NCBI GenBank assembly: GCA_945910005.1
Contig: OX246746.1
Location: 27,241,075-27,305,074 of the forward strand
DNA length: 64,000 bases
Direction of reading: 5' to 3'
Origin: Isoperla grammatica
Lineage: Eukaryota; Arthropoda; Insecta; Plecoptera; Perlodidae
In this document: positions 24,206 through 38,325 of the stretch, one piece after another
Layout of the letters: every line of letters begins with the position of its first letter
Position numbering within the stretch: the stretch's first letter is position 1
Notes under the pieces: model-generated
Databases searched by the model: none
What the model was told of the DNA's origin: nothing
Seen by the model: only the letters and a program-made list of their open reading frames with translations
Made by a program: the position numbers and the translations under genes

Positions 24206-27200
24206 AAATCCAATAATAATAATCAAAATAAATGTGCCAAATTTATTCATGAATTATTGTATATTGCAAATTCACACCTATACATAATCTGTTTTGAAAA
24301 CATAAACCAACCGTAAATTGAAGAATTCAACATCCCACTGGATTGGTTTCACGCTTAACTATTTTATCGTCACAATCCGAGCAAATTAACACACCTTCCA
24401 TGCACAATTGAAACATTATTGGGTCCATATTTCCAATAGAACATCTTGGATATCAACGTGACGCAAATTCTCTGTTAGCCAGCAGTATGATATATGATTA
24501 AGGTATGACTACATGGTGACAAGTGATGATGTTGTTTGTGAGTGTTGCACCATGTACGAGCAGGCTTGTTGTAACAACTGTTACACTCGACACCTAACTG
24601 CTGCAATCAACAGTCAGCTGGCGAGATACTTCATGATTAATAGTGGTCTGTAGCCGGAGGTCAGGGCAGTCAGAAGCCGCCCGGGGCTTAAGAGGGGGGG
24701 GGGGGGGGGAGTAGAGGGGAGGGGTGCGACAGCCAGCTGAAAGTGATCAGGAAATGGAATGAATTTGGGTTCAAACGCCAAATCGAAAGTGAGGAAAACA
24801 TTACATAATATAGTCTCATTCAATCTTTAACAAACTTCAAAACTGATCGAAAGCTTTGTTTACAAAGATTTTTTTTAAAACCTTCCTCCTTTGAAATTGG
24901 TTGGTGCGTCAATATTTTATTATGAACGATGTCAAATAGCAATTGTGGAAGTTTCTTGCAGACGATGTTTATGAAAAAGGTTGTCCTTAAGACGAACGAG
25001 CTCTTTTGTCTTGGCTATTTTATACAGTTTCCGTCTAGAATCTAGTGTCTCAAATAACGCTGAAGATATATGATAGATTGACTGTCACAACTAATTTATA
25101 GAACTCACTTTTCTTTTCTTAATATTTATGTTCCTTAGTCAGCAACGGATTCAGTAGTAAAAATGTACGGATGAACATAATACGTCTCCTGGCCAAAAAC
25201 AGTATAGCTGCAATAATAAATAGTTAACTAATAATTCTGAAAGTCGTTTTAAGCAGTAAATTGTCATAAATAAGAAAATCGCCTCGTATGATCACATTAC
25301 TTGAATTGTGAACAACCGATTTATATGAAATTAAAAAAATCTCGCATGTGGTTGTCTATCACCTTGAAGATTCTCACACCTAAAACTATCTTCATACACG
25401 TGTCCCTTAATGCTTAACGCTATAATGATATATAACATATAATATATAACATATACTAATATATAACTCCTTAATGCTAATGCTAATTAAAACAATACCT
25501 GATTTGAAACAAGAAACGATCGATCTACGTAGTATTACTTTTGTTTAACTATACTCAATTGTCGTATCAACAAAAAATATGTTTAATTTCACCCTTACTT
25601 GTAAAGTGCTTTTTGGAGTCACGACTCACTTCACTTGAATTCACTTGACTTTGAAACCCATCGTTAATTTTTTCCACGACCAAATATACGTGTTACAAGA
25701 AATCTTGTCCCGGGAAATGTAGCTTTACTGAAGCTTTTTCCGGGTCGTATGCAAGACTATGTGCTTTTCCTCCGTTTCAAGTGTGTGTTCAGCTACGATT
25801 GACTACGGCAATAAAAGTCTTGCTTCGCCGGACCTCTCTCTCTCTCTTTCTCTCTCTCAGCAAGCTTAGTTAAATGAACCCAGCCAATTGATTTGCTGAG
25901 ATATGTTGCTCAAACCTAATTGCGAATTTGCCAGGTCCCACTTTAAATTACTACCAACGGTTTTGGCACAAAGTGGTTAAACCAGTTCGGATAAGGACTC
26001 CATTGGAGTTGCGTTGTCGCGAGAGCTGGGACAAAATTTGTGACGTTATTTCTTTCTTTTGCCACAAGATTTTTTTCTATGGAAGAAATGTCGGTTTACT
26101 TAACTCGACACTAAGCTGCAAAAAGTAACAGATAAAAGTTTCTGCGGTATTCGTGTAACACTTCCATTGTGTCTACGTCTAGAGGCATTTTCAACTGACT
26201 TTAGATAAGACCATTTGTGAATCAATCCCCACTAAAGAGAAAACTGCCTGCATTAAATAAAAATATTACAATAAATATAAATATGGAAACATAAATTTGA
26301 TTAAACTATGAAGCAAGATTGCCAACACAAATGTTAATTACATTAGAATAGAATAGAATAGAATAGAATAAAACTTTATTTTCTCCTTACTTTACAGTAT
26401 AAATTGCATTTTAATATATGTTAGTTTACAAAAGGAAGAAAACCCACCTATTGAGTACAAAGAAAGCCAACAGGTGCATATCTGAAAGTAATGAAAACAG
26501 TAATTCCTCTAGATATCAACAAACTGGAAAGACGTTTGAAGTGGTTTCCTATACGCAATACCTCCCTACCGCTGTGTTCTATACAAACAAACAGTTAAGA
26601 CAATGTGCTTATAAATATGAAATAAAACATTCCTGTTAATCGCACACATTTGCGGAAAGTATTCTCTGGGTTCGAGTACCACTTACAATAGATGTATAAG
26701 TATTTTTATTCCTATTCTACACAAGTCCTTGAAAGGTAAGTTACCCTAAAACCAATATCTCTTAGAATACCCGAATAATTATATTCACTTGCATAACAGC
26801 AGGAAACGGTGGCCTGGATCGCAATGCTAATAATTATCAGTTGATGTTTGTTGTTGAGTTAGTAGTAGCTGCCGCACAGAGGAAATACCCAGAGGCAATG
26901 ATTATAATCCTAACACAGTGAACTGCGCCCGATGCTAACCGGCACGTCCACCATAGACCGGCTATCCTGAGCTCTTTACCTTGTAACTATAAATATAGAT
27001 CCATGAAAACGGTTCAATTTTGGAAAATTTAATTTGAATTTATACAATTCGGTTATGTAAGAGTAAAAGTGAAATTTCAGCGGATTTATTGATATAACTT
27101 GTATCTTTGCTTTAACGATTTATACATGGAAGGTGGTACCTATATGAATAGTTGTAACATTAGCTTGAGATACCAGAACTGCTTCAATATTTTCATAGAA

Positions 27201-27748
27201 TTAAGTGGATCAATGAGGTCATAATAATATTATAGGTCTCCATCAACCAAATTTACAAAAAAAAAAAAAAAAATGTATACTAATAAAAATATTTATTTTT
27301 AATTCTGTCACTAAAAACACGATTTTCGCTGTTATTTGCCAATTGAGAGCAATTTATATGTTTGGCAGTGATCACATTCAGCGTATTCTGGTTTAAAATA
27401 GATCAAATCCCGCTCGTTTTGTGAAATGAAACACTTTCTACACATTTCGGTGTTATCGTAATTCGCAAAATTGCACGGAGCTCTACTTTTGACTTTTGCG
27501 GTAACAACGCAATCATCCCGTGACAGACATGTGTACCACTGAAGCAGTTGAACCGTCATGTGGTGTCAACATACACGCATTGCTCGTTGCAGCGTGGCCA
27601 GCATTCTTATGAGATAGACCACCAACACTAACCGTGTTACGAGACCACAGATCAATAAAAATAAATATACAGTTTAATCGCATCAATGGATTCATACAGC
27701 TAACAGTTAATTAGTTCACTTGATAGATTGGGAAATATTTCGTTCTCA
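24206..27748. other. AT-rich DNA with simple repeats, no gene recognised
   Basis: Contains a 16-nt poly-G run at 24694-24709, a CT-dinucleotide run at 25834-25858 and an A run at 27257-27273. ORFs are at most 75 codons. No homologue or splice structure was recognised. Confidence 0.45.
26345..26370. repeat. (GAATA)n pentanucleotide repeat
   Basis: Five tandem GAATA units followed by AAACTTTATTTTCTCC. Confidence 0.9.
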
Positions 27749-27941
27749 AACCAATCACGTCAAATGTTATTGCATATCGTCGGGGGGTTTGCGCACTATA
27801 ACCACGTCACATGTTATTGCATATCGTCGGGTGGTTTGCGCACTATAACCACGTCACATGTTATTGCATATCGTCGGGTGGTTTGCGCACTATAACCACG
27901 TCACATGTTGTTGCATATCGTCGGGTGGTTAGCGCGCTCCC
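27749..27941. repeat. 47-bp minisatellite, 4 copies
   Basis: The unit is AACCACGTCACATGTTATTG followed by CATATCGTCGGGTGGTTTGC and GCACTAT, 47 bp. The first copy has small changes (AATCACGTCAAATG and a GGGGGG run). The last copy turns into GGTTAGCGCGCTCCCACGC. Copies 2 and 3 read as identical. Confidence 0.94.
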
Positions 27942-30229
27942 ACGCTCCCACGCTCTCAGGCAAATGTTAATCACTTGATTTAGCCGTGGGTTATGATTTA
28001 TCGATCAGTAGGGTATCATCATCTACCACACCTTCTAACACACACCATGACTCGAGAGCCGTGACACCTCCCCCCCCCTTTCCCCCCCGGGGTTGACAAC
28101 AAAACTGCTGCACGCCTCCGAGATGCCACCTCGTAGAGCGATTTGAGGTGGAAGGCCTTTCAAAGGGGGCACAGAATATTCCATTTCCAAAACAGCCAGG
28201 ACCTTGCAATGGAAAGAGCTTATCTTAATTAGGTAACTGTCAACTAGACTCGGCCATAGGTAATTAATCACCGTGTACAGAGAATGTTTCTATGGGACGC
28301 TCTCTCCAGTTCGCTTTATGTGGTATATACGTGGTGTACCGTGTACTGTTTATTACCATAGACATACCATAACGCTAGCGTCTGTATTGTTGCGTAATGA
28401 ATTGTGCATAGTTGAAAACTTAACACGATTTCCTGAGCCCTTGTCTGCGCCCTGATGAATGATGTTTGCAACCAAAAGAGCATCAATGGAAGAGCATATC
28501 TTCGCATGACGTACAATCTGTTAATTAAATAATAGTTTAAGCTTAACAATTGAAATCAAAAAGCACCGAAGCATGTGATCGCATCAAGCTTAAAAACTCA
28601 ATTTGTTTGTTAATGAAAACGTGAGGGTACATTTATTGACTCTGGATCAAATTCGCAAATTCACGCAGCTAAATTTTGATTGTGTATTAACGGAGTTACA
28701 TAAAAATACAGTAGAGGAAATTAAAAAAATATAATTTTTCGTGTAGATAACAAATTAAAAGTTCGTTGTTAATGAAATGAGTAATATTAAGTAACGTTAC
28801 TATAATTATGTAAATTGGCGCAATTTCATTGAGTATAAGACCGTTGCTGAGTAAATAAGATCACATCTAACACTATGCAGAAATTCGTTAAAGGCTAAAA
28901 TCATGTAGCTTTACATTTCTTTCTCGCCTTTCACGTGACATTTGAAGACCTTTAAATGAAATAAATTTTCTTCTCCCTCAAATGATAAAACGGTATATCC
29001 AAGCTTTACCACTGACTTCCTTTGAAATGCTAAGGATAAGTAGTAAACTACTTAACCTGTTACCCTACTGGCTAGGGTTCGAGTATTGTATTTTCTTATC
29101 AATAGACTTATATCTCACTGACATGTCTCTTGTTTTAACCGGAATTCTGTTGTTAAGGTACTCGCCTTACAAAAGTACAGGGAATTAATGGTTACAGTAA
29201 TTACCACTAAATTTGCTGCGTTGTAAAGTGTTTAGATTTAAACAATACACGGCAAGTAAAGCATGAATTAATTATAAACGATATAACATCCGCGATCACT
29301 CTTCACAATCTTAATCACAATTCTGTATTTAAATCAGCGTCTCGCGTCGTCTATACAATGACAAAGAGACGTTTTAATAGGTCCTCGATTTGATAACAGC
29401 TGGTTTAATTATTTTTGAACACTGCATTTGGATGACACTAAAAAAAAATGTAAATATCAAACAACGAACAAATTATTAAAATACTGAAACACTTCCATTC
29501 TACAATCAATTCTATACAAACATTCAAATCCCATTTATACGGACGATGGGACAACTAAAAATCTGATTTACAAAAGAGTAAAATAAGCAATTAATAAATA
29601 TACATTAGAAACTGCAACATAACGTTTGTGTTTTAGTTATTGGCAGTAAAATGAAATTTTTGACTGCCGGCTAATGGCTCAATTATCTCATTAGTGATGG
29701 CAAGGAAGGGGGGGGGGGGGGGAGGGTAGTGTTATATTGTTAATGTGATCAAATTATCGCTTGCCTGCTTGCGACAAGTTGTGACTTCACTCCAATGTGG
29801 CCCACACAAGTAACGAGCCACTTTGATCAGAGGACAAGACGGAAAGTAGAGACTTGCCCTAGTGAATAGTTTAACATCTCCGTTCTCGGCATAACGGAAA
29901 CTGAGTTCACAAATATGTTCTGCTAAGATGGTTGTGTTGTCAGTGAGGTATCTGTAAATTCGATTTAAAACAATAATAATAGATGCCTTAAAAGTTCTGT
30001 ACGTGGGTACATGGGCCCTAGTCCTGCTTCTAAAGTTCATACAACATCAGCTTCCAACCCTGATTCGCCATAAGGACAATGTTAGCCCGTAAACATGGTT
30101 GGAACTTAACGTGGTACAGAGTTGAGATATATTTCTTAGCAAATTGTTAAATTTCATTAATTCAATATAATGAATAGGGGTTGGCAGAAAAGAGCACATC
30201 TCAAGCACAATGAGTGACTGCATGCTATC
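27942..30229. other. Mostly unique DNA, no gene recognised
   Basis: C-rich runs are at 28070-28090 and a 15-nt poly-G run at 29708-29722. ORFs reach 102 codons at 29732-30040 on the minus strand, without a recognisable motif. Confidence 0.4.
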
Positions 30230-30508
30230 CAGGGCCGTAACTAGGGGTTGGTTACCCGGGTAAAAATATCGGGAGTGGACCATTTCGACTTGCAAATACC
30301 ACCGTTAATGTCACACCAGTCACTAACAAATGTTATAAAAACAACATACATAAAACTCGTTGAAACACTCCAATAACTATAAGAATCGAAAAATTTCCCG
30401 GGGCTGTTGACCCCGGATCCACATTGCCTGGGGGTCTCCGCCCCAGACCCTCTATTGTACTTTGCCCAATCAGACCCGGGTGATTTTTTTACCCTAATTA
30501 CGGCCCTG
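30230..30508. mobile_element. hAT-like MITE, 279 bp
   Basis: Terminal inverted repeats of 17 bp: CAGGGCCGTAACTAGGG at 30230-30246 against the complement of 30492-30508 (CAGGGCCGTAATTAGGG), one mismatch. Ends beginning CAGGG are typical of the hAT superfamily, which makes 8-bp target duplications. Here the flanks ATGCTATC (30222-30229) and CTGCCATC (30509-30516) agree at 6 of 8 positions. The interior is GC-rich, with a CCCCGG/CCGGGG-rich stretch, and has no transposase, so it is non-autonomous. Confidence 0.8.
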
Positions 30509-30678
30509 CTGCCATCCCATACTAAAAGTAACAAAAATGTTACTATAACAATGAATATATAAAATATTTTTTATTTAAACCTAGAAAAGATAATGAAACA
30601 CGCTGGGATTCAGTTGTCAGTTTAAATCAGCGGTGCATTGGTCAAACACACGTTTGAGATGGGGGCTTAGAACTGCAC

Positions 30679-30886
30679 CCACAAGGAACAACTACCATAC
30701 GGAATAACTCCCACATGGAACAACCCACACAAGGAACAACTGCCAACTCCCACAAGGAACAACTCCCACACGGAATAACTCCCACAAGGAACAACTACCA
30801 CACGGAACAACTACCACACGGAACAACTACCACACGGAATAAAACTCCCACATGGAACAACCCACACATGATACAACTCCCACATT
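30679..30886. repeat. 16-bp minisatellite, about 13 units
   Basis: Imperfect units of the form AACTCCCACAAGGAAC or AACTACCACACGGAAC, with spacing slips of 1-4 bp. The 71-codon Thr/Asn/Gln/His ORF here only reflects the repeat. Confidence 0.9.
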
Positions 30887-33800
30887 TAGCAGTCCCGAAG
30901 GTAGCCGAGCAGTTCTGCGTTGACACATGATTGATATTGATTTTGATAGTCGTTACATACACGTAAGTTGCAAAACATGAGTTAGGTTAGGTTAGATGTT
31001 GTTGATGTTTTTTATGCATTCGTAAAGGCGGTCTTTGCCTCATTGGTCATCGCCCACTATGATTGGGGTTTTCAGAATTCAAAGTATAAATGTATCAAGT
31101 TGGTGGTACTGTACTCGACTGTTTCGTGAGCATATCAATAGTTTCTTGGGACAGCTATATATAATGCAATTTATTTTTAGCTCCTCTGGTTTAAATTGTG
31201 TCGAATTTCAGTTTTACTTAAAAGTGAAAATCTGCTTTTTATGTGCAGTTATTTACACAGATTTTGCTCCGAAGAACCAGTGAACAACCTCGATCGCGAA
31301 TTATGGCGTTTCAGGTATTCACAAGCGTCACAACTCGATTTAATTTAAAACCGTAAACATCTTCAAAAATCGTCAAATCCGATACTTGACGAAAAATACT
31401 TTTGACGTCTGATATCTCGTACGTTAATCAAATCTATTTACACACGATCGATGTCGAAGGATGAAGACTTTTTGTGAAAATAAATTAGAAAATCGTCTCT
31501 AATAGGTTCAGAACATGATACTGGGAATAGGTGGTTTTAGGATATACATACACCATTTAAATCACCTCTGGTAGGCTGCGATTAAAAGCTATGGAGCTCG
31601 ATAAAGGACCGTATTCCCCGAATAATTGACCATTAAATATGGAGTATTCTTACACCTATCAAATTATCATGTTTTGGTGGCTCTGCAGTTACTTTTTCCA
31701 CGATACGAAATGCTGGAATTATTGAAATGAACGGAGTACAACTGTAGATTCATCTGAGCCAAGTCCTCGGGCTATTTCTCCGTTCGGCTAAAATCTATAT
31801 CATTATTTCAATAACCTTGGGGCATTCTTCATTAAATCTGACAGATGCTTTGGATAATGACGTTAGATTTTCTGTTTCTTAGACAAGATTCGTTCCGTCT
31901 TGCCTCAAAGTAAAGTCAAATGCTCAGGTACCACGACTTTGTGATTTACGTTTGTATAATAAACATAAAATATGATTTCCATTATTATAATATTCTTCGT
32001 GGTCAATTAACAACAAATGAGAGTAATATTTGTTATAATATTGTGTTGTTAAATCACTTGAAAACGGTCAAAACACGTGTTAGCATATTATGTGGGAAAA
32101 AGGAACGCAATAACGTCAAGTACTTCCAATTGCTTACGTTTTTTTAATTCTTCTAAAAATAAAATAAAATAAATTAATGATTGGTCACATTTTCCATAAA
32201 CAAAACTTTCAAAAAATGTATGGGCATGATCGACTTTGTTATAATCATGAATGTTGAACTTAATAAACAAGTTGTCAGATACTTTTTCGCAAAGAATAGA
32301 ATATCTTGCATTATTCTTGGTGTACATCTTGGGCGTTTGAGTCTAAACTGTGGAGGATATTTCGGTAAGTTGTTATAGTTGTTACGTGCTTCACTAAACA
32401 ATTAAATACTATAGCCTTCTAAATTAAAATAGTGTAGCCTACTAAAATAAAATACTATAGCCTAAACTAGTAAATTATATTAACGTATTTATTTGAAAAC
32501 AAAAATTGTTAGCTTTACTTGTGAGTAGGCCCTAATGACCGTGTTGGTTAAATGCCAAAGAATTTTTTACTCTTGTTTCAAATGTAAATAACTAAACAAA
32601 AATGATTATTATTTGTACTATCAATACACGTTTATAAATAAATAATTTGAGATAGATTGACCGGTACACATTAACATTAGCTAGTTTTATGAAAACACAT
32701 CAATTACCCGAAATTAATACAATTATTACACATGATAGTGAGAGCGTGCTTAGCAATACCTCCAGTTAAAATACGATACGTGGATGCTGGCCAAGTGCGA
32801 CAAATTATCACCCGGGGCACTTAGGTTAGGGTAACCATATGTGAACATTTAATTTAGGTCACTGAGCGTAGTATAGGTATCAACGAGCGCAAAGCGGAAG
32901 TTGGATGGTTGTTGGTGGGGGGGGGGGGGGGGGGGGGGGGGACACAGCTCCATAGCTCATTCACCGAAGGCGAAATTTTATTTCGTATAAATTTGATTAT
33001 TTTAAGGTTTTTGCTCAAGAAAGGCAAATTGATTTATATCAGCAATTACCTTACTCTTCTACAAACACTTTCACGGACACACCAGCTTTCGGGGTTACTT
33101 GATTTCTTAAACATTGAGTAAAATGCTAATTTCGATGGTGATGGCGGAATACCTAGTATTTGACTAGTTTTTCAAAATTCCTGGAGGTCATATTTATATG
33201 CTTAGAAAAAAGACAAGTCCGGACGTGTGGTAGCCCTAGCGATACTGCTACTGCATTGCACTACGTCTTTTAACCCGCATCCCCCTAATGAAGGTTTTAA
33301 CGTATACCAAATAATCACACACAAGTGAACGTACGAAAACTCCTGTTTCCAGATGTAAATCCCTTTTACTCGAGTCAGGTGGTCAACTCGCAAAGTCTCT
33401 CTTCTAATTCTAAGTTATTTAAGGAAATCTATTCATTGAGGGGCATTCGAATTGTGATTCGCTTTAACTTTGCTTAGCAGAGTTTCCTGTCTGGTTGTTC
33501 GCTGATTGCTGGTTCTTCTTTCCCTTGTTTCGATCAATGATCTGAATAAAGATTTTTAATTATCTAAATGAGGTGAAACTTATTCCAATCACATTAACGA
33601 AACAAAAACAGAGTAAAAGGTTACTTTTTACTTCTTAGTCGCGTCTTTATCGTTGTGTTGTCTGGGAGGAGCCTTTAGAGACTAAAACTTGTACTTTAAG
33701 CGGACTTTCACCTTAATTGAAAGCTTTATTCACCTTTGCTTTATGCTCACAATTTGTTTCAAAGTCTTGTTTCACTTTAGAAATCAATGTTGAATCACAC

Positions 33801-36800
33801 CCAAATCACTGAAAATCTCACAACAAAACTGATATTATACTTAACTCATATGAACGACTATATTAATGTAACATATTAAATTTGAAATCAGAAATGTTAT
33901 TAACATTTACGAAAAAATGGGGAGCAAAATACAATTATTATTGTAGAAAATAATCTAGCCCAGGCAGCCAATTGTGTCAAATGAACAGCTAGAGTTTTGT
34001 TTAGTAGCACTCATTAGTCACAGATAATAACGTTTGACACATCCATTATTAAATGTAATGTAATTGTTCACAAACGTTGTATTTCAGTTGTATTTCAGAT
34101 GTAAAAAAACAAAAGTGTACTGTAAATGTGATTAGAAATGAACACTTACAAAAATCATGAAGTATTTAATTTTGATTAACGATCAAATAATGTTGATTTG
34201 TTCCGCCCCTAAGAGAAATATTGTTCTTGTGAAAGCCCCTTAATAAGTGAAGCGTTGATTAATGATCATTTCTTAATAGGATGAACCGAGACTGTCATAA
34301 ACTTAAGCACGTCAATACACCCACTTGAAATACGTGCACGCTTAGTTTTATCTACTAAGCCTGTTTCAACCCAACCCAATTGCGGTAAAAAATTTTAAGA
34401 CGGTTGAACCCCTAAAGGTGGGTCCACACTTCACTTGAGAATGTTCCTCCGCCCGCACAGTGTGTTGCGATCACCTGTCTCCCTGGGGCTGGATTGGCCT
34501 GCATTCGACAATATGGGAGATTGTATATGACAGGTAGAGTGCGCTATGAGCGATCATACCCAATTTGCATGTGATAGCAATAGAGCTTCCGTTAAAAGCT
34601 CCAAATCTTATCTCCCTAATCAATTTTGTATAGCAATTCTAATATATACTTTAGAACTTTAAAATTAACAATCAGCTGAAGAATCCAGAAAACAAGTGAA
34701 ACCTAGTACAATGGTTGTTTGGATGGCCGGCACAGTCTACCACCGTACGTTTTCGCACGCGGGTAACGTTGATCCGTCCCACAGTCATCTGTATTTACAC
34801 GACATCAAAACATACATGCGGTATCACTACATGCGTCAAGTGAGGGGCATACTGCAATTTCTGTTTGGATAGGAACGCTCACAGCGCTGCTGTCATTCAT
34901 ACGGTCTCCCATGCATATACGTTTTATTGAGCATGGTGTTCATAATAATTTATTTCCCGCTTCAAACAAGTATTTATGATAAATTTCCAAATGCCAGTTT
35001 TATGAATAAACTAGCCCGCATTATTTACTTAACTGTTGTTAATCCTCCACGCGCATTTAGGAAGAGCTTTAATTTGGCCACATATTTGACATTTCAATTA
35101 GTGAGCACCATCGACGCATTTGCCAACGATTTACAGCATTTGTGAGTTAAGTCATCCGTTTGCAATGAAATCAAATAATAAGCTAGACTCCCACTCTAAA
35201 AACCCGCGCCCCACTCCTATTCGCACTCGCACTCCACTCGCACATAGCATTCCACATGGGGAAACAGAATCTATTTTACGATCTTTCACGTGTTCCCATA
35301 TATTTCCGTTAGTACCGCGACAAGCCACCTCGTCGTCGCCGACCTATCTTTGTGGCATCATAAACAAAACTTAGTTGAAATTCATTTCGCTGATACTGTG
35401 CATAACTAAATGAACCGGCCTAGAGTATTCGCACCCTATTTTACTGTTTTCAGATTAAAGAAGAAAATACAAAGTAAAAAAAAAACATCCACCATTTTAA
35501 AACAATATGATAATATATTTGAAGTACTTGTGATGCATTTAATCATGTTTAAAATATACTAATAATGTATGACAGAGGGTAATATGTGTTATGTGACATG
35601 TTGTAAAGAGCGACCTTAATTGAAAACCATGCTCATATGTTGTCATCGATATGAAACTATTTCAATTGAATCAAAATTTCCAAACAAGTACAAGTGCTTT
35701 GGTACGAGCGGTTATTGCTCAACGAGTGTTGTGCACATTGCGCTCTTGAATACAGATTAGCTGCGCTGTTGGAGCTCTTTGATGTGATTATTGGGTCTCC
35801 CATTGGGGACCCATTGCATCAGATTGAGGACAGCAAGATGGTTGGTGACTCACACAGAAACACATATAGATTGTTGGCTGTTGCCATCACCGGGATCCAC
35901 TTTGCCACTCTCGTTGAAAAAAAAAATAACTGTTCATAGGAACTCCCTACTATAAGGTAATCTTCACTCATTGAAGTGGGTTTACAAGAATCATTGTTAA
36001 GTATTTTCCGGCGTGATTTCAATTTATACGTTCTTTAATATGCATAAAACGTAAAAGAAATATATTCTTTAGCATAATATGGACATTATTAAAAATTATA
36101 AAAGACGACATTAAAAATAATGAATTAAAAAAAAAAAATGCGGCTTTTCAAATTAGATGGGTTATATTTGTCTCCGTATTAAGCTAACAAAGACTTGATG
36201 AGTGTTAGCGTAAGGTTAGCGAGAGAAACTCGATCGTTTACCAAGACAACATTTAAAATATGAAAACATGTTGGTCTTCATGACACATACAATTCATTAA
36301 AACATCGCCACGACGATGAAGTACATAATTTCAACAAAACCATAATATTGATTTCTAAAACTAATGACTAACGGCCATTACGTTCCGTGACTCCCCATCG
36401 CTTTATTCGTACACAAATGGCCAACCGACCCTCGCTCGACATTTTAACAACTAACATCTAGGGTTAATGACTTTCCATTATCTTATAACTGCCGAAAAAT
36501 AATAGTTGGCAATTTAAAATAAAAACATGCATCCGCTATTTGGCTATTTTTGTTTCACTCCAGCCACTTCCCATTTGAAATCGTCGCATAAAGGGGATAG
36601 AATCGATGAACATGAAATGTCATTGGTGTGACCATAATACTCGCTAACTGTGCATCATCCGTGTCCAGGTTGTATCACTATCAGCTGGTAGCGTGAAGGG
36701 GTGAGGGGGGGGGGGAGGGGGGGGGGGTTCCAAGCTACTTGAAATATGGAAGCAATCTATCCTTCGTAAACATCAAGTATTAGTGGAAACATTATTAGGG

Positions 36801-37166
36801 GAGGAGACAACGAGATAAGCTATTGGGCAATAGTCTTGCGGATCGTAACTTTGACTACACATTGAGCTAAAATGTAATTTAGTCAAATACACGTTGCATT
36901 GTTTTGTGTAATTCGAAACGCTATGCAATGGTATATAACAGATTTTAAAGTATTCACAGATATAGTTATAATTTACTAATCCAACACGAATTTACACCAT
37001 TAACTTGTGGTGTGTAATCTAAAAAAGTTGCAACAAAATTATTTTTAAGGGTCCACTCTAATGCTGTTCTATTAATTCTTCGATTAGGTAGTAGTAATAT
37101 AGGTTTTGATCTATTGATGATTGAACACCCAGTGATGTTTGACAAGATTGTGACGTGGAAAGAAAC
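30887..37166. other. AT-rich, largely unique DNA, no gene recognised
   Basis: Over 6 kb with ORFs up to 84 codons and no familiar domain. A 25-nt poly-G run is at 32917-32941, and paired 11-nt G runs are at 36705-36715 and 36717-36727. Blocks at 31300-31880 and 34410-34660 are less biased in composition and could be regulatory (see findings). No SINE or inverted repeat was delimited. Confidence 0.4.
32917..32941. repeat. Poly-G tract, 25 nt
   Basis: Uninterrupted run of 25 G on the plus strand, the longest of at least eight G or C homopolymers of 11 nt or more in the window. Length is uncertain in any sequencing technology. Confidence 0.9.
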
Positions 37167-37651
37167 CAGGGGCCGGATTCACAAGAGGTCTTAACTTAGA
37201 ACAGGTCTAAGTCTTGCTGTACCGTGTGTGCTATTATAAATCCATGGTAGGCCGACTACACAGCCCAATTGATAGCTGGTTTCGTGGAAATCAGTGAACT
37301 TGAAATATTGCAAGGCGGTGTTTTAGATATTAGTGTTTTGTTTTATAATACTTTTTAAAACAGACAAATGTTCATGTCAAGGTTAGTATACGATTTCTAT
37401 TTATGTTCACACTTTGTTCACATATATTTATGTTCACACAGTCAAAGGCACATTGCCACCATCTTCAAAGAAATAATACCAACTCAAACAGGAACTAAAT
37501 TTTGGTCTCGTGTTTGTTATTTACTAGGGTTTCTTAGTAACGTCGAGTCGAGGGTATATGCAGGTCCGTATCAGCCAATGGCGTGTCATAATCTAGTGTC
37601 CTAAAGTTAGACCAGACCTAATTAGTTGAATTTTAATAAATGCGGGCCCAG
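37167..37651. mobile_element. MITE with CAGGGGCCGG-type ends, about 485 bp
   Basis: The left end is CAGGGGCCGGATTCACAAG. The right end, read in complement, is CTGGGCCCGCATTTATTAA, an imperfect inverted repeat of it. Both ends then carry TTAGAC(C)/GGTCTAA motifs (AGAACAGGTCTAAG left, TTAGACCAGACCTAA right). Flanks AGAAACC and AGGAACC resemble a decayed target duplication. It fits a non-autonomous hAT-type element; no transposase is present. Confidence 0.55.
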
Positions 37652-37800
37652 GAACCAAAAGTTAAGAACATTCGCATATAATGTGAATTGCACTTCCTAC
37701 CTAGAACCGCCGTCGTGTCACAGAACTAACCGTCTTTTTGAGAATATTTTATGTAATAATGAAATACAATATCATCATCGTGCACTCTCACGAGCTTCCT

Positions 37801-38018
37801 AACCGACTAAAGCATTAACTACAATCATCGGCATCGTGATCGTTATCCCAATCCGTAAATCGTGAAATTAACTTACTTGCAGTTCTTATGGCGTACGTTG
37901 TTCACAACTAAATCCTAACGTCGTTTTACGGATTTTAATAAGAAGGTTTTCATATTTCTACGTTTGCGAACCCGATCCCGATTGCCCTCACAATTCTGAC
38001 AATTGTGGTTAGGGTTTT
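37801..38018. mobile_element. GATCG-rich palindromic MITE (family G), copy 1
   Basis: The left end is CCGACTAAAGCATTAACTAC then ATCGGCATCGTGATCGTTATC. The right end in complement is AACCCTAACCACAATTGTC, then GGCAATCGGGATCGGG. The middle (CAGTTCTTATGGCG, GTTGTTCACAA) matches the complement of the middle of the copy at 42253-42464, so the two lie in opposite orientation. Non-coding. Confidence 0.65.
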
Positions 38019-38325
38019 ACGTATGATGTGTTTAACGAAGCGGCAGAAAAACAGCCGTTGGCGTCGACATTCTACTCAGGCGCCATACTCAAAGGAAGTA
38101 CTGTGTCGTCTCATTATATCACCCCAACAATCTTGTTGTCCTCAATCTGGAGCAATGGGTAGACGAGACCCAATAATCACATCAAAGAGCTTCAACAACG
38201 CAGCTGATCTGTATTCAAGAGTGCAACGTGCACTACACACCCGCCGAGCATGATAATCGTTGGTTGCAAAGCACTTGTACTTGTTTGGAAATTTGTTTTA
38301 ATCAAGATGGCTTCCTATCTATGAC

